NCBI GenBank assembly: GCA_018883075.1
Contig: VEQU01000014.1
Location: 1-34,117, forward strand
DNA from: Mycobacterium sp.
GTDB lineage: Bacteria; Actinomycetota; Actinomycetes; Mycobacteriales; Mycobacteriaceae
Length of the DNA: 34,117 bases
Direction of reading: 5' to 3'
The notes under the pieces are model-generated. The model had not been told where the DNA came from. It worked only from the letters and a program-made list of their open reading frames with translations, and did no database searches. Of the stretch, positions 7,970-18,299 are shown one piece after another. The translations under genes were made by a program, and so were the position numbers. Position 1 is the stretch's first letter, and each line of letters begins with the position of its first letter.

Positions 7970-9903
7970 GGCGCACTCGGGCGTCCGCGGCGCGCCCATC
8001 GGTCCGCGCGGGCCGGCGCCGCGGTGCAGCACCGGCGGCCAAACCTCAGGGCCGCACATCCACCAGCCGGCCCACCCGCACCGCGCAGGACACCGGCGCG
8101 GACACCTCGTCGTTCGTCTACCGCTATCGCGTCGGCAACATCGTCATCGCCATCGCTCTCGTGGCGGCCGCGACCCAGCTGTTCAACCTCCAGGTGCCGC
8201 AGGCGAGCGCGCTGCGCGCCCAGGCCGCCGGGCAGCTGAAGGTCACCGACGTCGACAAGGCGGTGCGCGGCAGCATCGTCGACCGCAACTACGACAAGCT
8301 GGCGTTCACCATCGAGGCCCGGGCGCTGACCTTCCAGCCCAGCAAGGTGCGCAAACAGCTGGCCGAGGCCAAGCAGAAGTCGCCTTCGGCTCCCGATCCC
8401 GATCAGCGTCTCGTCGAGATCGCCAAGGAGGTCTCCACCCGACTGGGCAACCGGCCGGACTTCGCGACGGTGATCAAGAAGCTTCGCAGCAACGAGACCT
8501 TCGTCTACCTGGCGCGGGCCGTGGATCCAGCTGTGGCGCTGGCGATCTCGGACAAGTACCCCGAAGTCGGCGCCGAGCGCCAGGATCTGCGCCAGTATCC
8601 GGGCGGTTCGCTGGCGGCCAACGTGGTGGGCGGCATCGACTGGGACGGCTACGGTCTGCTCGGCCTGGAGGACTCGATGGACTCGGTGCTGGCCGGCACC
8701 GACGGCTCGCTCACCTACGACCGCGGCTCCGACGGTGTGGTGATCCCCGGCAGCTACCGCAACCGCCACGAGGCGGTCAATGGATCCACCGTCCAGTTGA
8801 CCCTCGACGACGACATCCAGTTCTACGTCCAGCAGCAGGTGCAATTGGCCCGCGACGCCAGCGGGGCTCGCACCGCCACGGCGGTGGTGCTGGACGCCAA
8901 GACCGGCGAGGTCTTGGCGATGGCCAACGACGACACCTTCGACCCGTCCCAGGACATCGGCCGCCAGGGCGACCGGCAGATCGGCAACCTGTCGGTGTCG
9001 TCGCCGTTCGAGCCGGGTTCGGTCAACAAGATCGTCACCGCCGCCGCGGTGATCGAGATGGGGCTGTCCAACCCCGCCGAGGTGCAGCAGGTTCCCGGAA
9101 CGATCGCCATGGGCGGGGTCAGCGTCAAGGACGCCTGGGCGCACGGCGTCGTGCCCTTCACCACCACCGGCGTGTTCGGGAAGTCCTCCAACGTCGGCAC
9201 GCTGATGCTGGCCCAGCGGGTGGGCCCGGAGCGCTACTACGAGATGCTCGGCAAGTTCGGCCTGGGCCAGCGCACCGGTGTCGGCCTGCCCGGCGAGAGC
9301 GCGGGCATCGTCCCGCCCATCGACCAGTGGTCGGGCAGCACGTTCTCCAATCTCCCGATCGGGCAGGGCCTTTCGATGACCCTGCTGCAGATGACCGGGA
9401 TGTATCAGGCCATCGCCAACGACGGCGTTCGGATCCCGCCGCGGATCGTCAAGGCCACCATCGGCCCGGACGGTTCGCGCACCGAGGAGAAGCGGCCCGA
9501 GGGCATCCGCGTGGTCTCCGCGGAGACGGCGCGCACCGTTCGCGAAATGTTCCGCGCGGTCGTCCAGCGCGACCCCACCGGCGTTCAGCAGGGCACCGGC
9601 CCGGCCGCCGCGGTGGAGGGCTATCAGATCGCCGGCAAGACCGGCACCGCCCAGCAGATCAACCCCGGCTGCGGTTGCTACTACGACGACGTCTACTGGA
9701 TCACCTTCGCGGGGATGGCCCCGGCTGATGATCCCCGCTACGTCATCGGCATCATGCTCGACGCCCCGGTCCGCAACGCCGACGGTTCGCCCGGGCACTC
9801 CGCGGCGCCGCTGTTCCACAACATCGCCGGCTGGCTGCTGCAGCGCGACAACGTCCCGCTCTCACCGGATCCCGGCCCACTGCTGACGCTGCAGGCCACC
9901 TGA
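7966..9903 (+). CDS. pbpB: Septal class B penicillin-binding protein PbpB (FtsI/PBP3)
   Basis: PbpB is the D,D-transpeptidase that cross-links septal peptidoglycan with FtsW. The 645-residue protein has a basic cytoplasmic N-terminus, one transmembrane helix at about 56-75 and a dimerisation (pedestal) domain starting near RGSIVDRNYDKLA. The C-terminal transpeptidase domain carries all active-site motifs: SVNK with Ser352, SSN at about 407-409, and KTGT at 558-561. The ATGA overlap with ftsL implies coupled translation. The next gene, murE, follows after 23 bp; the PE_PGRS38 group found here in M. tuberculosis is missing. Confidence 0.95.
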   Translation: MRRTRASAARPSVRAGRRRGAAPAAKPQGRTSTSRPTRTAQDTGADTSSFVYRYRVGNIVIAIALVAAATQLFNLQVPQASALRAQAAGQLKVTDVDKAVRGSIVDRNYDKLAFTIEARALTFQPSKVRKQLAEAKQKSPSAPDPDQRLVEIAKEVSTRLGNRPDFATVIKKLRSNETFVYLARAVDPAVALAISDKYPEVGAERQDLRQYPGGSLAANVVGGIDWDGYGLLGLEDSMDSVLAGTDGSLTYDRGSDGVVIPGSYRNRHEAVNGSTVQLTLDDDIQFYVQQQVQLARDASGARTATAVVLDAKTGEVLAMANDDTFDPSQDIGRQGDRQIGNLSVSSPFEPGSVNKIVTAAAVIEMGLSNPAEVQQVPGTIAMGGVSVKDAWAHGVVPFTTTGVFGKSSNVGTLMLAQRVGPERYYEMLGKFGLGQRTGVGLPGESAGIVPPIDQWSGSTFSNLPIGQGLSMTLLQMTGMYQAIANDGVRIPPRIVKATIGPDGSRTEEKRPEGIRVVSAETARTVREMFRAVVQRDPTGVQQGTGPAAAVEGYQIAGKTGTAQQINPGCGCYYDDVYWITFAGMAPADDPRYVIGIMLDAPVRNADGSPGHSAAPLFHNIAGWLLQRDNVPLSPDPGPLLTLQAT

Positions 9904-9914
9904 TCCCCGGCCGA

Positions 9915-9920
9915 TAGGGT
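9915..9920 (+). promoter_or_regulatory. Leaderless-type -10 element of murE
   Basis: TAGGGT fits TANNNT and lies exactly six bases (GACGCG) before the GTG start of murE, in the only real gap (23 bp) of the early dcw cluster. An internal promoter here would let the mur genes be expressed apart from mraZ-pbpB. Confidence 0.6.
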
Positions 9921-9926
9921 GACGCG

Positions 9927-11465
9927 GTGTCCAGCCCCCTGCGCCCGCGCAACACATCCGGGGTTGAGCTGGCCGAACTGGCCGCCCGGGTGGGGGCGGT
10001 GGGCGCCGACGGGAACCGCCCCCCGCCGATCCCCATCCGCGGGGTGACCCTGCGCGCCCAGGACGCCGAATCCGGTGACCTGTTCGCCGCGCTGCCCGGC
10101 TCGGCCGTGCACGGCGCCCAGTTCACCGCCGAGGCCGTCGACGCCGGGGCGGTCGCGGTGCTCACCGACGCCGACGGCGCGGCGATCGTCCACCGGCTGC
10201 TCGGTACGCCCGCACCCGTGCCGGTGCTGGTGCACCCGGTGCCGCGCTCAGTGCTCGGCACGCTCGCCGCCGACGTCTACGGCCACCCGTCCGATCGGGT
10301 GGTGGTGCTGGGCGTCACCGGCACGTCGGGCAAGACCACCGTCGCGCACCTCGCCGAAGCCGGGCTGCGCGCGGCCGGGCGCGCCACCGGGCTGATCGGA
10401 ACGGTCGGGGTGCTCATCGACGGTGAGGAGATGCCCAGCGCGCTGACCACGCCGGAGGCACCGGAGTTGCAGGCGCTGCTGGCGGCGATGGCCGAGCGCG
10501 GTGTGGACACCGCCGTCATGGAGGTCTCCAGCCACGCCCTCGAACTCGGCCGGGTGGACGGAATCCGTTTCGCGGTGGGCGGTTTCACCAACCTGTCCCG
10601 CGACCACCTCGACTTCCACCCGACGATGCAGGCCTACTTCGAGGCCAAGGCAAAACTGTTCGACCCCGCATCGCCCCGGCACGCCGCCGTGTCGGTGGTG
10701 TGCGTCGACGATGACGCCGGGGCGGCGATGGCTGCCCGCGCGCGCGATGCGGTCACCGTCAGCGCCGAGGGCAACGACGCCGACTGGCGCGCCGGGGACA
10801 TCACCGCGCTCGAGGCCGGTCTGCAGGAGTTCACCGCGATCGACCCGGCCGGGGTTCACCACCGGCTGCAGATCCGGCTGCCGGGCCGCTACAACGTCGC
10901 CAACGCGCTGCTGGCGCTGGCCATGCTCGACGCGGTCGGGGTGTCACCCGAGCAGGCGGCCCCGGGTCTGCGCACCGCGGCGGTGCCCGGCCGGCTCGAG
11001 GTTGTGGCGCGCGGGCAGGACTTCCTCGCCGTCGTCGACTACGCCCACAAGCCGGGCGCGCTGGCCGCCGTGCTGCACACCCTGCGCCGCCCGGGCGGGC
11101 GGCTCGCGGTGGTGTTCGGCGCCGGCGGCAACCGCGACGCCGGCAAGCGCGAGGACATGGGGCGGGTGGCCGCCGGGGCCGCCGATCTGGTGGTGGTCAC
11201 CGACGACAACCCGCGTGACGAGGATCCGGCGGCCATCCGCGCGGCGGTCCTGTCCGGCACTCACACCGGCACCGCGCAGGTGGTGGAGATCGCCGACCGG
11301 CGCGCCGCGATTGAGTACGCCGTGCGGTGGGCGGGTCCGGGCGACGTGGTGCTGATCGCCGGCAAGGGTCACGAACGCGGCCAGACCGCCGCCGGGGTCA
11401 CCCGGCCGTTCGACGACCGCGAGGAACTCGCGCGCGCCCTGGAAACCCTTGGGGCACAGCGATGA
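9927..11465 (+). CDS. murE: UDP-MurNAc-tripeptide ligase MurE (meso-diaminopimelate adding)
   Basis: MurE adds the third stem-peptide residue to UDP-MurNAc-L-Ala-D-Glu in the cytoplasm. The 512-residue protein shows the ATP loop GTSGKTT at 132-138, the Mg/carbamoyl-lysine region [10 protein letters not shown], and [11 protein letters not shown] in the C-terminal domain. DNPR at 427-430 is the motif that selects meso-diaminopimelate, as expected for mycobacteria. The start is a GTG with no ribosome site but a -10-like TAGGGT six bases before it, which suggests a leaderless transcript. The stop overlaps the murF start (ATGA). Confidence 0.95.
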   Translation: MSSPLRPRNTSGVELAELAARVGAVGADGNRPPPIPIRGVTLRAQDAESGDLFAALPGSAVHGAQFTAEAVDAGAVAVLTDADGAAIVHRLLGTPAPVPVLVHPVPRSVLGTLAADVYGHPSDRVVVLGVTGTSGKTTVAHLAEAGLRAAGRATGLIGTVGVLIDGEEMPSALTTPEAPELQALLAAMAERGVDTAVMEVSSHALELGRVDGIRFAVGGFTNLSRDHLDFHPTMQAYFEAKAKLFDPASPRHAAVSVVCVDDDAGAAMAARARDAVTVSAEGNDADWRAGDITALEAGLQEFTAIDPAGVHHRLQIRLPGRYNVANALLALAMLDAVGVSPEQAAPGLRTAAVPGRLEVVARGQDFLAVVDYAHKPGALAAVLHTLRRPGGRLAVVFGAGGNRDAGKREDMGRVAAGAADLVVVTDDNPRDEDPAAIRAAVLSGTHTGTAQVVEIADRRAAIEYAVRWAGPGDVVLIAGKGHERGQTAAGVTRPFDDREELARALETLGAQR

Positions 11466-12973
11466 TCGACCTGACCGTCGCGCAGGTCGCCGAGATCGTC
11501 GGCGGCACCCTGGCCGACATCACCGCCGAGCAGGCCGCACTGCGGCGCGTCACCGGCACTGTCGAGTTCGACTCGCGCGCGGTGGGTCCCGGCGGGCTGT
11601 TCCTCGCGCTGCCCGGCGCGCGCGCGGACGGCCACGAGTTTGCCGCCGCCGCCGCCGCGGCCGGTGCGGTGGCCGTGCTGTCGGCCCGGCCGGTCGGCGT
11701 GCCGGCCATCGTGGTGCCGCCGGCCGCGGAGGATTCCGGGGCCGACCCGCACGCCGGCGTCCTCGAACACGACACCGACGGTGCCGGCGCCGCCGTGCTG
11801 GCCGCGCTGGCCCGGCTGGCCGCCGCGGTGGCCGCCGAACTGGTGGGGGGCGGGCTGCGCATCATCGGCATCACCGGGTCGTCGGGCAAGACCTCCACCA
11901 AGGACCTGATCGCCGCGGTGCTGCGGCCGCTCGGCGAGGTGGTGGCGCCGCCGGGCTCGTTCAACAACGAACTCGGTCACCCCTGGACGGTGCTGCGGGC
12001 CACCCGCGACACCGATTTCCTGGTGCTGGAGATGTCCGCGCGTCACCGCGGCAACATCGCCGCGCTGGCCCGCATCGCGCCGCCGTCGATCGCGGTGGTG
12101 CTCAACGTCGGCACTGCCCACCTCGGCGAGTTCGGCTCCCGCGAGATGATCGCGATGACGAAAGCCGAACTGGTGCAGGCGCTCCCGGCCACCGGCGTCG
12201 CGGTGCTCAATGCCGACGACCCAGTGGTGGCGGCGATGGCCGGGCAGACCGTGGCGCGGGTGGTCACCGCCGGCAGATCCGAGAGCGCCGACGTGCGCGC
12301 GGTGGACGTCGAGCTCGACGAACTGGCCCGGCCGCGTTTCGTCCTCGTCACGCCCGCCGGCCGGGCGGCGGTGACATTGGCGGTGCACGGTGAGCATCAG
12401 GTCGGCAACGCGCTGTGCGCGGCGGCGGTCGCGCTGGAGTGCGGCGCCACCCCGGACTCGGTGGCGGCCGCGCTGGCCGGCGCCGGCCCGGCGTCGCGGC
12501 ACCGGATGGAGGTGCGCACCCGTCCCGACGGCGTCACCGTCATCAACGACGCCTACAACGCCAACCCGGACTCGATGCGCGCCGGTCTGCAGGCGCTGGC
12601 CGTGATGGCGCGGCGCAGCGGCCGGCGCAGCTGGGCGGTGCTCGGTGAGATGGGCGAGCTGGGGCAGGACTCGATAACCGAGCACGACCGGGTCGGCCGG
12701 CTGGCGGTGCGCTTAGATATCAGTCGGCTGGTCGTCGTCGGAACTGGGAGGCCCATGAGCGCCATGCACCACGGGGCCGTGATGGAGGGTTCCTGGGGGC
12801 CGGAGTCGACCATGGTCGATGACGCCGACGCGGCGCTGGAACTGCTGCGAGGCGAACTGGAGCCCGGCGACGTCGTGCTGGTCAAGGCGTCCAACGCGGC
12901 CGGTTTGGGTGCACTGGCCGACGCGCTGGCCGGGGACACAGCCGGGGACTCGGCCGGGGATACAGCCGGATGA
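11462..12973 (+). CDS. murF: UDP-MurNAc-tripeptide-D-alanyl-D-alanine ligase MurF
   Basis: MurF joins D-Ala-D-Ala to the tripeptide precursor, completing the cytoplasmic pentapeptide. The 503-residue protein has the N-terminal substrate domain ([19 protein letters not shown]) and the ATP loop GSSGKTS at 139-145. It also has the ligase motifs [14 protein letters not shown] and [16 protein letters not shown]. The C-terminus ends with a [13 protein letters not shown] tail coded by a 12-bp tandem repeat. It overlaps murE upstream and murX downstream by four bases each, typical of translational coupling. Confidence 0.95.
   Translation: MIDLTVAQVAEIVGGTLADITAEQAALRRVTGTVEFDSRAVGPGGLFLALPGARADGHEFAAAAAAAGAVAVLSARPVGVPAIVVPPAAEDSGADPHAGVLEHDTDGAGAAVLAALARLAAAVAAELVGGGLRIIGITGSSGKTSTKDLIAAVLRPLGEVVAPPGSFNNELGHPWTVLRATRDTDFLVLEMSARHRGNIAALARIAPPSIAVVLNVGTAHLGEFGSREMIAMTKAELVQALPATGVAVLNADDPVVAAMAGQTVARVVTAGRSESADVRAVDVELDELARPRFVLVTPAGRAAVTLAVHGEHQVGNALCAAAVALECGATPDSVAAALAGAGPASRHRMEVRTRPDGVTVINDAYNANPDSMRAGLQALAVMARRSGRRSWAVLGEMGELGQDSITEHDRVGRLAVRLDISRLVVVGTGRPMSAMHHGAVMEGSWGPESTMVDDADAALELLRGELEPGDVVLVKASNAAGLGALADALAGDTAGDSAGDTAG
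12929..12964. repeat. 12-bp tandem repeat, three copies, at the 3' end of murF
   Basis: GCCGGGGACACA, GCCGGGGACTCG and GCCGGGGATACA lie in tandem and a partial fourth copy (GCCGGA) runs into the murF stop and the murX start. They encode the repetitive GDTA/GDSA tail of MurF. Confidence 0.85.
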
Positions 12974-14049
12974 GGCTGATCATCGTCGCCGTCGGCATCT
13001 CGCTGGCGGTCGCGATCCTGCTCACGCCCTGGCTGATCCGGCTGTTTACCCGCCAGGGCTTCGGCCAGGAGATCCGCGAGGACGGCCCGCCCAGTCACCA
13101 CACCAAGCGGGGCACCCCGTCGATGGGCGGGGTGGCCATCATCGCCGCCATCTGGGCGGGCTACCTCGGCACGCATCTGGTGGGGCTGGCTCTGGACGGC
13201 ACCGGGCCCACCGCCTCCGGTCTGCTGGTGCTCGGACTGGCCACCGCGCTGGGTGCGGTCGGCTTCACCGACGACCTGATCAAGATCCGCCGGTCGCGCA
13301 ACCTCGGGCTGAACAAGACCGCCAAGACCCTCGGCCAGATCGGCGCGGCGGTGCTGTTCGGCGTGCTGGCTCTGCAGTTCCGCAACGCCGACGGGCTCAC
13401 GCCCGCCAGCCAGCAGCTGTCTTATGTGCGCGAGATCGCCACCGTCACACTGCCTCCGGTGCTGTTCGTGCTCTTCGTGGTGTTCGTCATCAACGCCTGG
13501 GGCAACGCGGTCAACTTCACCGACGGCCTCGACGGTCTGGCGGCGGGATGTATGGCGATGGTCAGCGGGGCCTACGTGCTGATCACCTTCTGGCAGTTCC
13601 GCAACGCGTGCGCCACCGCACCGGGACTGGGCTGCTACAACGTCCGCGACCCACTGGATCTCGCGATCATCGCGGCGGCCACCGCCGGCGCCTGCATCGG
13701 CTTTCTGTGGTGGAACGCCGCGCCGGCCAAGATCTTCATGGGCGACACCGGGTCGCTGGCACTCGGCGGCATCATCGCCGGCCTGTCGATCACCAGTCGC
13801 ACCGAAGTGCTCGCGGTGGTGCTCGGCGCGCTATTCGTCGCCGAGGTGACCTCGGTGGTGGTGCAGGTCCTCGCCTTCCGCACCACCGGGCGTCGGGTGT
13901 TCCGGATGGCGCCGTTTCACCACCACTTCGAACTCGTCGGCTGGGCCGAGACCACGGTGATCATCCGGTTCTGGCTGTTGACCGCCATCGCCTGCGGCCT
14001 CGGTGTGTCGCTGTTCTACAGCGAGTGGCTCGGTGCCATCGGAGACTGA
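12970..14049 (+). CDS. murX: Phospho-MurNAc-pentapeptide transferase MurX (MraY)
   Basis: MurX transfers phospho-MurNAc-pentapeptide to polyprenyl phosphate, forming lipid I on the inner face of the membrane. The 359-residue product has the expected multi-helix topology. It carries the family motifs [12 protein letters not shown] near 38-49, FTDDLIKI at about 99-106, [23 protein letters not shown] and [11 protein letters not shown]. The length equals the M. tuberculosis protein. Its last codons lie inside the 18-bp repeat that also carries the murD start codons. Confidence 0.95.
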   Translation: MRLIIVAVGISLAVAILLTPWLIRLFTRQGFGQEIREDGPPSHHTKRGTPSMGGVAIIAAIWAGYLGTHLVGLALDGTGPTASGLLVLGLATALGAVGFTDDLIKIRRSRNLGLNKTAKTLGQIGAAVLFGVLALQFRNADGLTPASQQLSYVREIATVTLPPVLFVLFVVFVINAWGNAVNFTDGLDGLAAGCMAMVSGAYVLITFWQFRNACATAPGLGCYNVRDPLDLAIIAAATAGACIGFLWWNAAPAKIFMGDTGSLALGGIIAGLSITSRTEVLAVVLGALFVAEVTSVVVQVLAFRTTGRRVFRMAPFHHHFELVGWAETTVIIRFWLLTAIACGLGVSLFYSEWLGAIGD

Positions 14050-14086
14050 AGTGCCATCGGGGACTGAAGTGCCATCGGGGACTGAG
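14033..14086. repeat. 18-bp tandem repeat, three copies, across the murX stop and murD start
   Basis: Near-identical units of the form GTGCCATCGGGGACTGAA begin at 14033, 14051 and 14069; the first unit has GGAG and the last ends in GAG. The first unit supplies the murX stop (TGA at 14047-14049). Each unit begins with a GTG in the murD frame and holds a purine-rich GGAGA or GGGGA before the next GTG. Confidence 0.9.
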
Positions 14087-15544
14087 CCGCTGGGCCCCGG
14101 TGCACGGGTCCTGGTCGCCGGGGCCGGCATCACCGGCCGCGCGGTGCTGGCGGCGCTGCGCTCTTTCGGCGTCGATGTGCGGGTGTGCGACGACGACGCC
14201 GCAGCACTGCGGGCCATCGCCGGGCAGGGCGCCGACACCATCGACACCGCCGGCGCGGCGGCCGCGGTCGCGGAGTTCGACCTGGTGGTCGTCAGCCCCG
14301 GATTCCCCCCCACCGCAACGGTTCCCGCCGCCGCGTCCGCGGCCGGGGTGCCGGTCTGGGGTGACGTCGAACTAGCCTGGCGACTGGACGCGGCCGGGCA
14401 CTACGGGCCGCCGCGGCGCTGGCTGCTGGTGACCGGAACCAACGGCAAGACCACCACCACCTCGATGCTGCACGCGATGCTCGTCGCCGGCGGGCGGCAG
14501 GCCGCGCTGTGCGGCAACATCGGCGAGCCCGTGCTCGACGTGCTGCCCGGGCCGTCGGAGGTGCTCGCGGTGGAGGTGTCCAGCTTCCAGCTGTATTGGG
14601 CGCCGTCGCTGCGGCCGGCGGCCGGCGCGGTGCTCAACGTCGCCGAGGACCACCTCGATTGGCACGGCAGCTTCGAGGCCTACGCGGCGGCCAAGGCCCG
14701 CGTACTGGACGGCGATATCGCGGTGGCCGGTCTCGACGACCCGCCGGCGCGCGCCCTGCTGGCCGCCGCGGCGGCGCCGCGCAAGGTCGGCTTCCGGCTC
14801 GGCGAGCCCGCCCCGGGGGAACTCGGCGTGCGCGACGGCGTCCTCGTCGACCGGGCGTTCGCCGGCGACTCGGCATCCGGACTCGCCCTGGCCGCCGTCG
14901 ACTCCATCCCGGTGGCCGGGCCGGTGGGTGTGCTCGACGCCCTCGGTGCGGCGGCCCTGGCCCGTGCCGTGGACATCGCCCCGGAGGCGATCGCCGCGGC
15001 GCTGGCCGGGTTCCGGGTCGGCCGGCACCGGGCCGAGGCGGTGGCCGATATCGACGGCGTCGCCTACGTCGACGACTCGAAGGCCACGAACCCGCACGCC
15101 GCCCGGGCGTCGATCCTGGCCTACCCGCGGGTGGTGTGGGTGGCCGGCGGGCTGCTCAAGGGCACCTCGGTGGACGAGACGGTGGCCGCGGTGGCCGACC
15201 GCCTGGTGGGGGCGGTGCTGATCGGCCGTGACCGGCAGGCCTTTGCCGAGGCGTTATCGCGACACGCGCCCGATGTCCCGGTGATCCAGGTCGTCACAGG
15301 TGAGGATGCTGGGGTGGATGTGACAAAAGGGTCAACTGTGACAGGTGGGACTCAGGTGGTCGACCCGTCCGCCCAGCGGCCCGGGTCCGCGGTGATGGCC
15401 GGCGCCGTCGCCGCCGCGGCGCGACTGGCCCGCCCCGGCGACACGGTGCTGCTGGCACCGGCGGGGGCGTCGTTCGACCAGTTCAGCGGCTACGCCGATC
15501 GCGGTGAGGCGTTCGCCGCCGCGGTGCGCGCCGCGGCCCGCTAG
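14051..15544 (+). CDS. murD: UDP-MurNAc-L-alanine-D-glutamate ligase MurD
   Basis: MurD adds D-glutamate to UDP-MurNAc-L-Ala. The protein has an N-terminal Rossmann domain ([15 protein letters not shown]), the ATP loop GTNGKTTTT at about 129-137, and [20 protein letters not shown]. The C-terminal domain has [12 protein letters not shown] and [19 protein letters not shown]. Three in-frame GTG codons (14033, 14051, 14069) are offered by an 18-bp tandem repeat. I choose the middle one, just after the murX stop, with GGAGA five bases upstream (497 residues). The M. tuberculosis protein starts only a few residues before PLGPG, which would favour 14069. A short stretch near 15293-15358 is low in GC and encodes a repetitive, poorly conserved loop. 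Confidence 0.93.
   Translation: MPSGTEVPSGTEPLGPGARVLVAGAGITGRAVLAALRSFGVDVRVCDDDAAALRAIAGQGADTIDTAGAAAAVAEFDLVVVSPGFPPTATVPAAASAAGVPVWGDVELAWRLDAAGHYGPPRRWLLVTGTNGKTTTTSMLHAMLVAGGRQAALCGNIGEPVLDVLPGPSEVLAVEVSSFQLYWAPSLRPAAGAVLNVAEDHLDWHGSFEAYAAAKARVLDGDIAVAGLDDPPARALLAAAAAPRKVGFRLGEPAPGELGVRDGVLVDRAFAGDSASGLALAAVDSIPVAGPVGVLDALGAAALARAVDIAPEAIAAALAGFRVGRHRAEAVADIDGVAYVDDSKATNPHAARASILAYPRVVWVAGGLLKGTSVDETVAAVADRLVGAVLIGRDRQAFAEALSRHAPDVPVIQVVTGEDAGVDVTKGSTVTGGTQVVDPSAQRPGSAVMAGAVAAAARLARPGDTVLLAPAGASFDQFSGYADRGEAFAAAVRAAAR
15319..15354. repeat. Degenerate 18-bp direct repeat inside murD
   Basis: TGTGACA occurs at 15319 and 15337, eighteen bases apart, each followed by a similar purine-rich tail. 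A related GTCACAGG word lies just before. The segment encodes [14 protein letters not shown], a loop in the C-terminal domain that differs from the M. tuberculosis protein. Base composition is clearly less GC-rich than the flanks. Confidence 0.5.
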
Positions 15545-15552
15545 GCGCGGAC

Positions 15553-17142
15553 GTGCCGATTAGCGACCTGCTGTCGCGGCTGCGCCGCCGGCCGGCGGCC
15601 GGCGAGACCGCCGACCCCGACGCCTCAGACACCCCGGACACCGCCGCCGAGACCGCCGCGGCCCGGGTGGCATTCCGCCCGGGCAAGAGCGTCCTGGCCT
15701 GGCTGTCGAGGCCGCTGACGTCGTTTCACCTGATGGTCTCGGTCGCAGCGCTGCTGACCATCCTGGGACTGACCATGGTGCTGTCCGCCTCCGGCGTGCA
15801 CTCCTACGACGAGGACGGCTCGCCGTGGACGATCTTCGCCCGCCAGCTGATCTGGGCCGCGGTGGGACTGTTCGCCTGCTGGTTCGCGCTGCGCCTGCCG
15901 GTGAGCTTCATGCGCCGCACCGCCTTCCTCGCCTTCGCCGTCACGATCGTGCTGCTGATCGTGGTGCTGATCCCCGGAATCGGCCGCGAATCCAACGGCA
16001 CCCGAGGCTGGTTCGTCGTCAGCGGTCTGTCCATGCAGCCCTCCGAGCTCACGAAGATCGCGTTCGCGGTGTGGGGCTCGCACCTGCTGGCGTCGCGCCG
16101 GATGGAACGCGCCTCGCTGCGCGAGATGCTGATCCCGCTGTTCCCCGCGGCGGTGATCGCCCTGGCGCTGATCGTCGCCCAGCCCGACCTGGGCCAGACC
16201 GTGTCGCTGGGCATCATCCTGCTGGCCCTGCTGTGGTTCGCCGGCCTGCCACTTAAGGTGTTCGTCTCCTCGCTGCTCGCCGCGGTCAGCGCCGCCGCGA
16301 TCCTGGCGGTCTCCGAGGGGTACCGCTCCGCCCGGGTGCAGTCCTGGCTGGACCCCAGCGCCGACACCCAGGGCGCGGGCTACCAGGCCCGGCAGGCCAA
16401 GTTCGCGCTGGCCAACGGCGGCGTCTTCGGTGACGGTCTGGGCCAGGGCACAGCCAAGTGGAATTACCTGCCCAACGCCCACAACGACTTCATCTTCGCG
16501 ATCATCGGCGAGGAACTCGGCTTCATCGGCGCGGCCGGCCTGCTGGCGCTGTTCGGGGTGTTCGCCTACACGGGGATGCGCATCGCCCGCCGCTCGGCCG
16601 ATCCGTTCCTGCGGCTGCTGACCGCCACCGCCACCGCATGGGTGATCGGCCAAGTGTTCATCAACGTCGGCTACGTCGTCGGCCTACTGCCCGTCACCGG
16701 CATCCAGTTGCCGCTGATCTCGGCCGGCGGAACATCAACGGCCACAACGCTGTTCATGGTCGGCCTGATGGCCAACGCGGCCCGCCACGAACCGGACGCC
16801 GTCGCCGCGCTGCGCGCCGGGCGTGACGACCGGATGAACCGGCTGCTGCGGCTGCCGATGCCGGAGCCCTATGTCCCCAGCAAGGTGGAGGCGCTGCGCG
16901 ACCGGCTGAAGTCCCGGCCGCAGGCCGCCGCACCGGCCAAGCCCGCCAAGCCCGCCAAACCCGCTCGCTCCGGCGGCGCCCGGCCGGCGGCGGCCCGAGC
17001 CGCACGCGGGTCGGCGAAACGCTCAGGGCATCATGGAAGTGCCTCGCATCGCAGGCGTGCCGCCGCGGCACAGGGCCACGTGCAGCAGGGGAACGGCCGG
17101 CAACGGCGCTCCCGCCGACTGGAAGGTCAGCATCACGGGTGA
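15553..17142 (+). CDS. ftsW: Septal peptidoglycan glycosyltransferase FtsW (SEDS family)
   Basis: FtsW polymerises glycan strands from lipid II together with PbpB at the septum. The 529-residue protein has about ten transmembrane helices and the SEDS signatures [32 protein letters not shown] and [14 protein letters not shown] long Lys/Arg/Ala-rich cytoplasmic tail of roughly 100 residues follows. In M. tuberculosis the basic FtsW tail binds the acidic C-terminal tail of FtsZ. The FtsZ here ends with an aspartate run, so the interaction is probably kept. The start is a GTG eight bases after the murD stop. The stop overlaps murG (GTGA). Confidence 0.94.
   Translation: MPISDLLSRLRRRPAAGETADPDASDTPDTAAETAAARVAFRPGKSVLAWLSRPLTSFHLMVSVAALLTILGLTMVLSASGVHSYDEDGSPWTIFARQLIWAAVGLFACWFALRLPVSFMRRTAFLAFAVTIVLLIVVLIPGIGRESNGTRGWFVVSGLSMQPSELTKIAFAVWGSHLLASRRMERASLREMLIPLFPAAVIALALIVAQPDLGQTVSLGIILLALLWFAGLPLKVFVSSLLAAVSAAAILAVSEGYRSARVQSWLDPSADTQGAGYQARQAKFALANGGVFGDGLGQGTAKWNYLPNAHNDFIFAIIGEELGFIGAAGLLALFGVFAYTGMRIARRSADPFLRLLTATATAWVIGQVFINVGYVVGLLPVTGIQLPLISAGGTSTATTLFMVGLMANAARHEPDAVAALRAGRDDRMNRLLRLPMPEPYVPSKVEALRDRLKSRPQAAAPAKPAKPAKPARSGGARPAAARAARGSAKRSGHHGSASHRRRAAAAQGHVQQGNGRQRRSRRLEGQHHG
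16939..16965. repeat. 9-bp tandem repeat in the FtsW tail
   Basis: AAGCCCGCC is present twice, followed by a third altered copy AAACCCGCT. It encodes the KPAKPAKPA stretch of the basic tail. Confidence 0.65.
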
Positions 17143-18299
17143 GTCCGGACTGCGTCGACGGTCCCGCGGGCGGCGACTCGGGCAGTCTGTCGGTCGTGCT
17201 GGCCGGTGGTGGCACCGCCGGGCACATCGAACCCGCGCTGGCGGTCGCCGATGCGCTCACCGCGCTTGATCCGGGCGTGCGGATCACCGCCCTGGGCACC
17301 GCCCGCGGCCTGGAGACCCGGCTGGTGCCCGACCGCGGCTACCGGCTCGAACTGATCACCCCGGTGCCGCTGCCGCGCCGGCTCAACACCGACCTGCTGC
17401 GGCTGCCGGGCCGGCTGCGCCGCTCGGTGCGCGAGACGCGCGCGGTGCTGCGCGATGTGCACGCCGACGTGGTGGTCGGTTTCGGCGGCTACGTCGCCGT
17501 GCCGGCCTACCTGGCCGCGCGCGCCGGCCGCGCACATCGCCTTCCCGTGGTGGTGCACGAGGCCAACGCCCGGGCCGGACTGGCCAACCGGATCGGCGCG
17601 CGCATCGCCGACCGGGTGCTGGCCGCGGTGCCCGACTGCGGCCTGCCGCGAGCGGAGGTGGTCGGGGTGCCGCTGCGCTCGGCGATCACCGGTCTGGACC
17701 GCGCGTCGTTGCGCGCCCAGGCCCGCGCCCACTTCGGGTTCGGCGACGCCGATCGGGTGCTTCTGGTGTTCGGCGGATCGCAGGGCGCGGCCTCGATCAA
17801 CCGGGCGGTCTCCGGCGCTGCGGCGGCACTGGCCGCGGCCGGGGTCGCGGTGCTGCACGCGCACGGCCCGAAGAACACCGTCGAGCTTCCCGCGCCGCGC
17901 CCGGGCGACCCGCCGTACGTCGCCGTGCCCTACCTGACCCGGATGGACCTCGCCTACGCCGCCGCCGATCTGGCGATCTGCCGGTCGGGGGCGATGACGG
18001 TGGCCGAGGTGTCCGCGGTCGGCCTGCCCGCGGTGTATGTGCCGCTGCCCATCGGCAACGGCGAGCAGCGGCTCAACGCGCTGCCGGTGGTCAACGCCGG
18101 CGGCGGTCTGCTGGTCGACGACGCCGATCTCACGCCGGAGTACATCGCCGCACAGGTGGCGGCGCTGATCACCGACGAGCCCCGACTGGCGGCGATGACC
18201 GCCGCCGCGGCCGGTGCCGGACACCGCGACGCCGCGCGCCGGGTCGCCGAGGTGGTCCTCGACGTCGCCGGGCGCTCCCGGCAGGGAGCGCACCGGTGA
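17139..18299 (+). CDS. murG: Lipid II synthase (UDP-GlcNAc transferase) MurG
   Basis: MurG is a peripheral GT-B glycosyltransferase that adds GlcNAc to lipid I, giving lipid II. The 386-residue product has the glycine-rich loop [20 protein letters not shown] near residue 18. [41 protein letters not shown] and the UDP-GlcNAc-binding [15 protein letters not shown] segment follow. The GTG start overlaps the ftsW stop by four bases and the stop overlaps murC the same way, so ftsW-murG-murC-ftsQ read as one coupled block. Confidence 0.95.
   Translation: MSPDCVDGPAGGDSGSLSVVLAGGGTAGHIEPALAVADALTALDPGVRITALGTARGLETRLVPDRGYRLELITPVPLPRRLNTDLLRLPGRLRRSVRETRAVLRDVHADVVVGFGGYVAVPAYLAARAGRAHRLPVVVHEANARAGLANRIGARIADRVLAAVPDCGLPRAEVVGVPLRSAITGLDRASLRAQARAHFGFGDADRVLLVFGGSQGAASINRAVSGAAAALAAAGVAVLHAHGPKNTVELPAPRPGDPPYVAVPYLTRMDLAYAAADLAICRSGAMTVAEVSAVGLPAVYVPLPIGNGEQRLNALPVVNAGGGLLVDDADLTPEYIAAQVAALITDEPRLAAMTAAAAGAGHRDAARRVAEVVLDVAGRSRQGAHR

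Noticed and set aside
7420..9819. Long open frame (799 codons) on the minus strand opposite ftsL and pbpB
   Set aside because: It is the reverse of a strongly GC3-biased coding region, has no recognisable domain and lies opposite clearly conserved genes; a composition artefact.
15542..15555. TAGGCG five bases before the ftsW GTG as a leaderless promoter
   Set aside because: The hexamer does not end in T and the spacing is five; the TAG is the murD stop codon.
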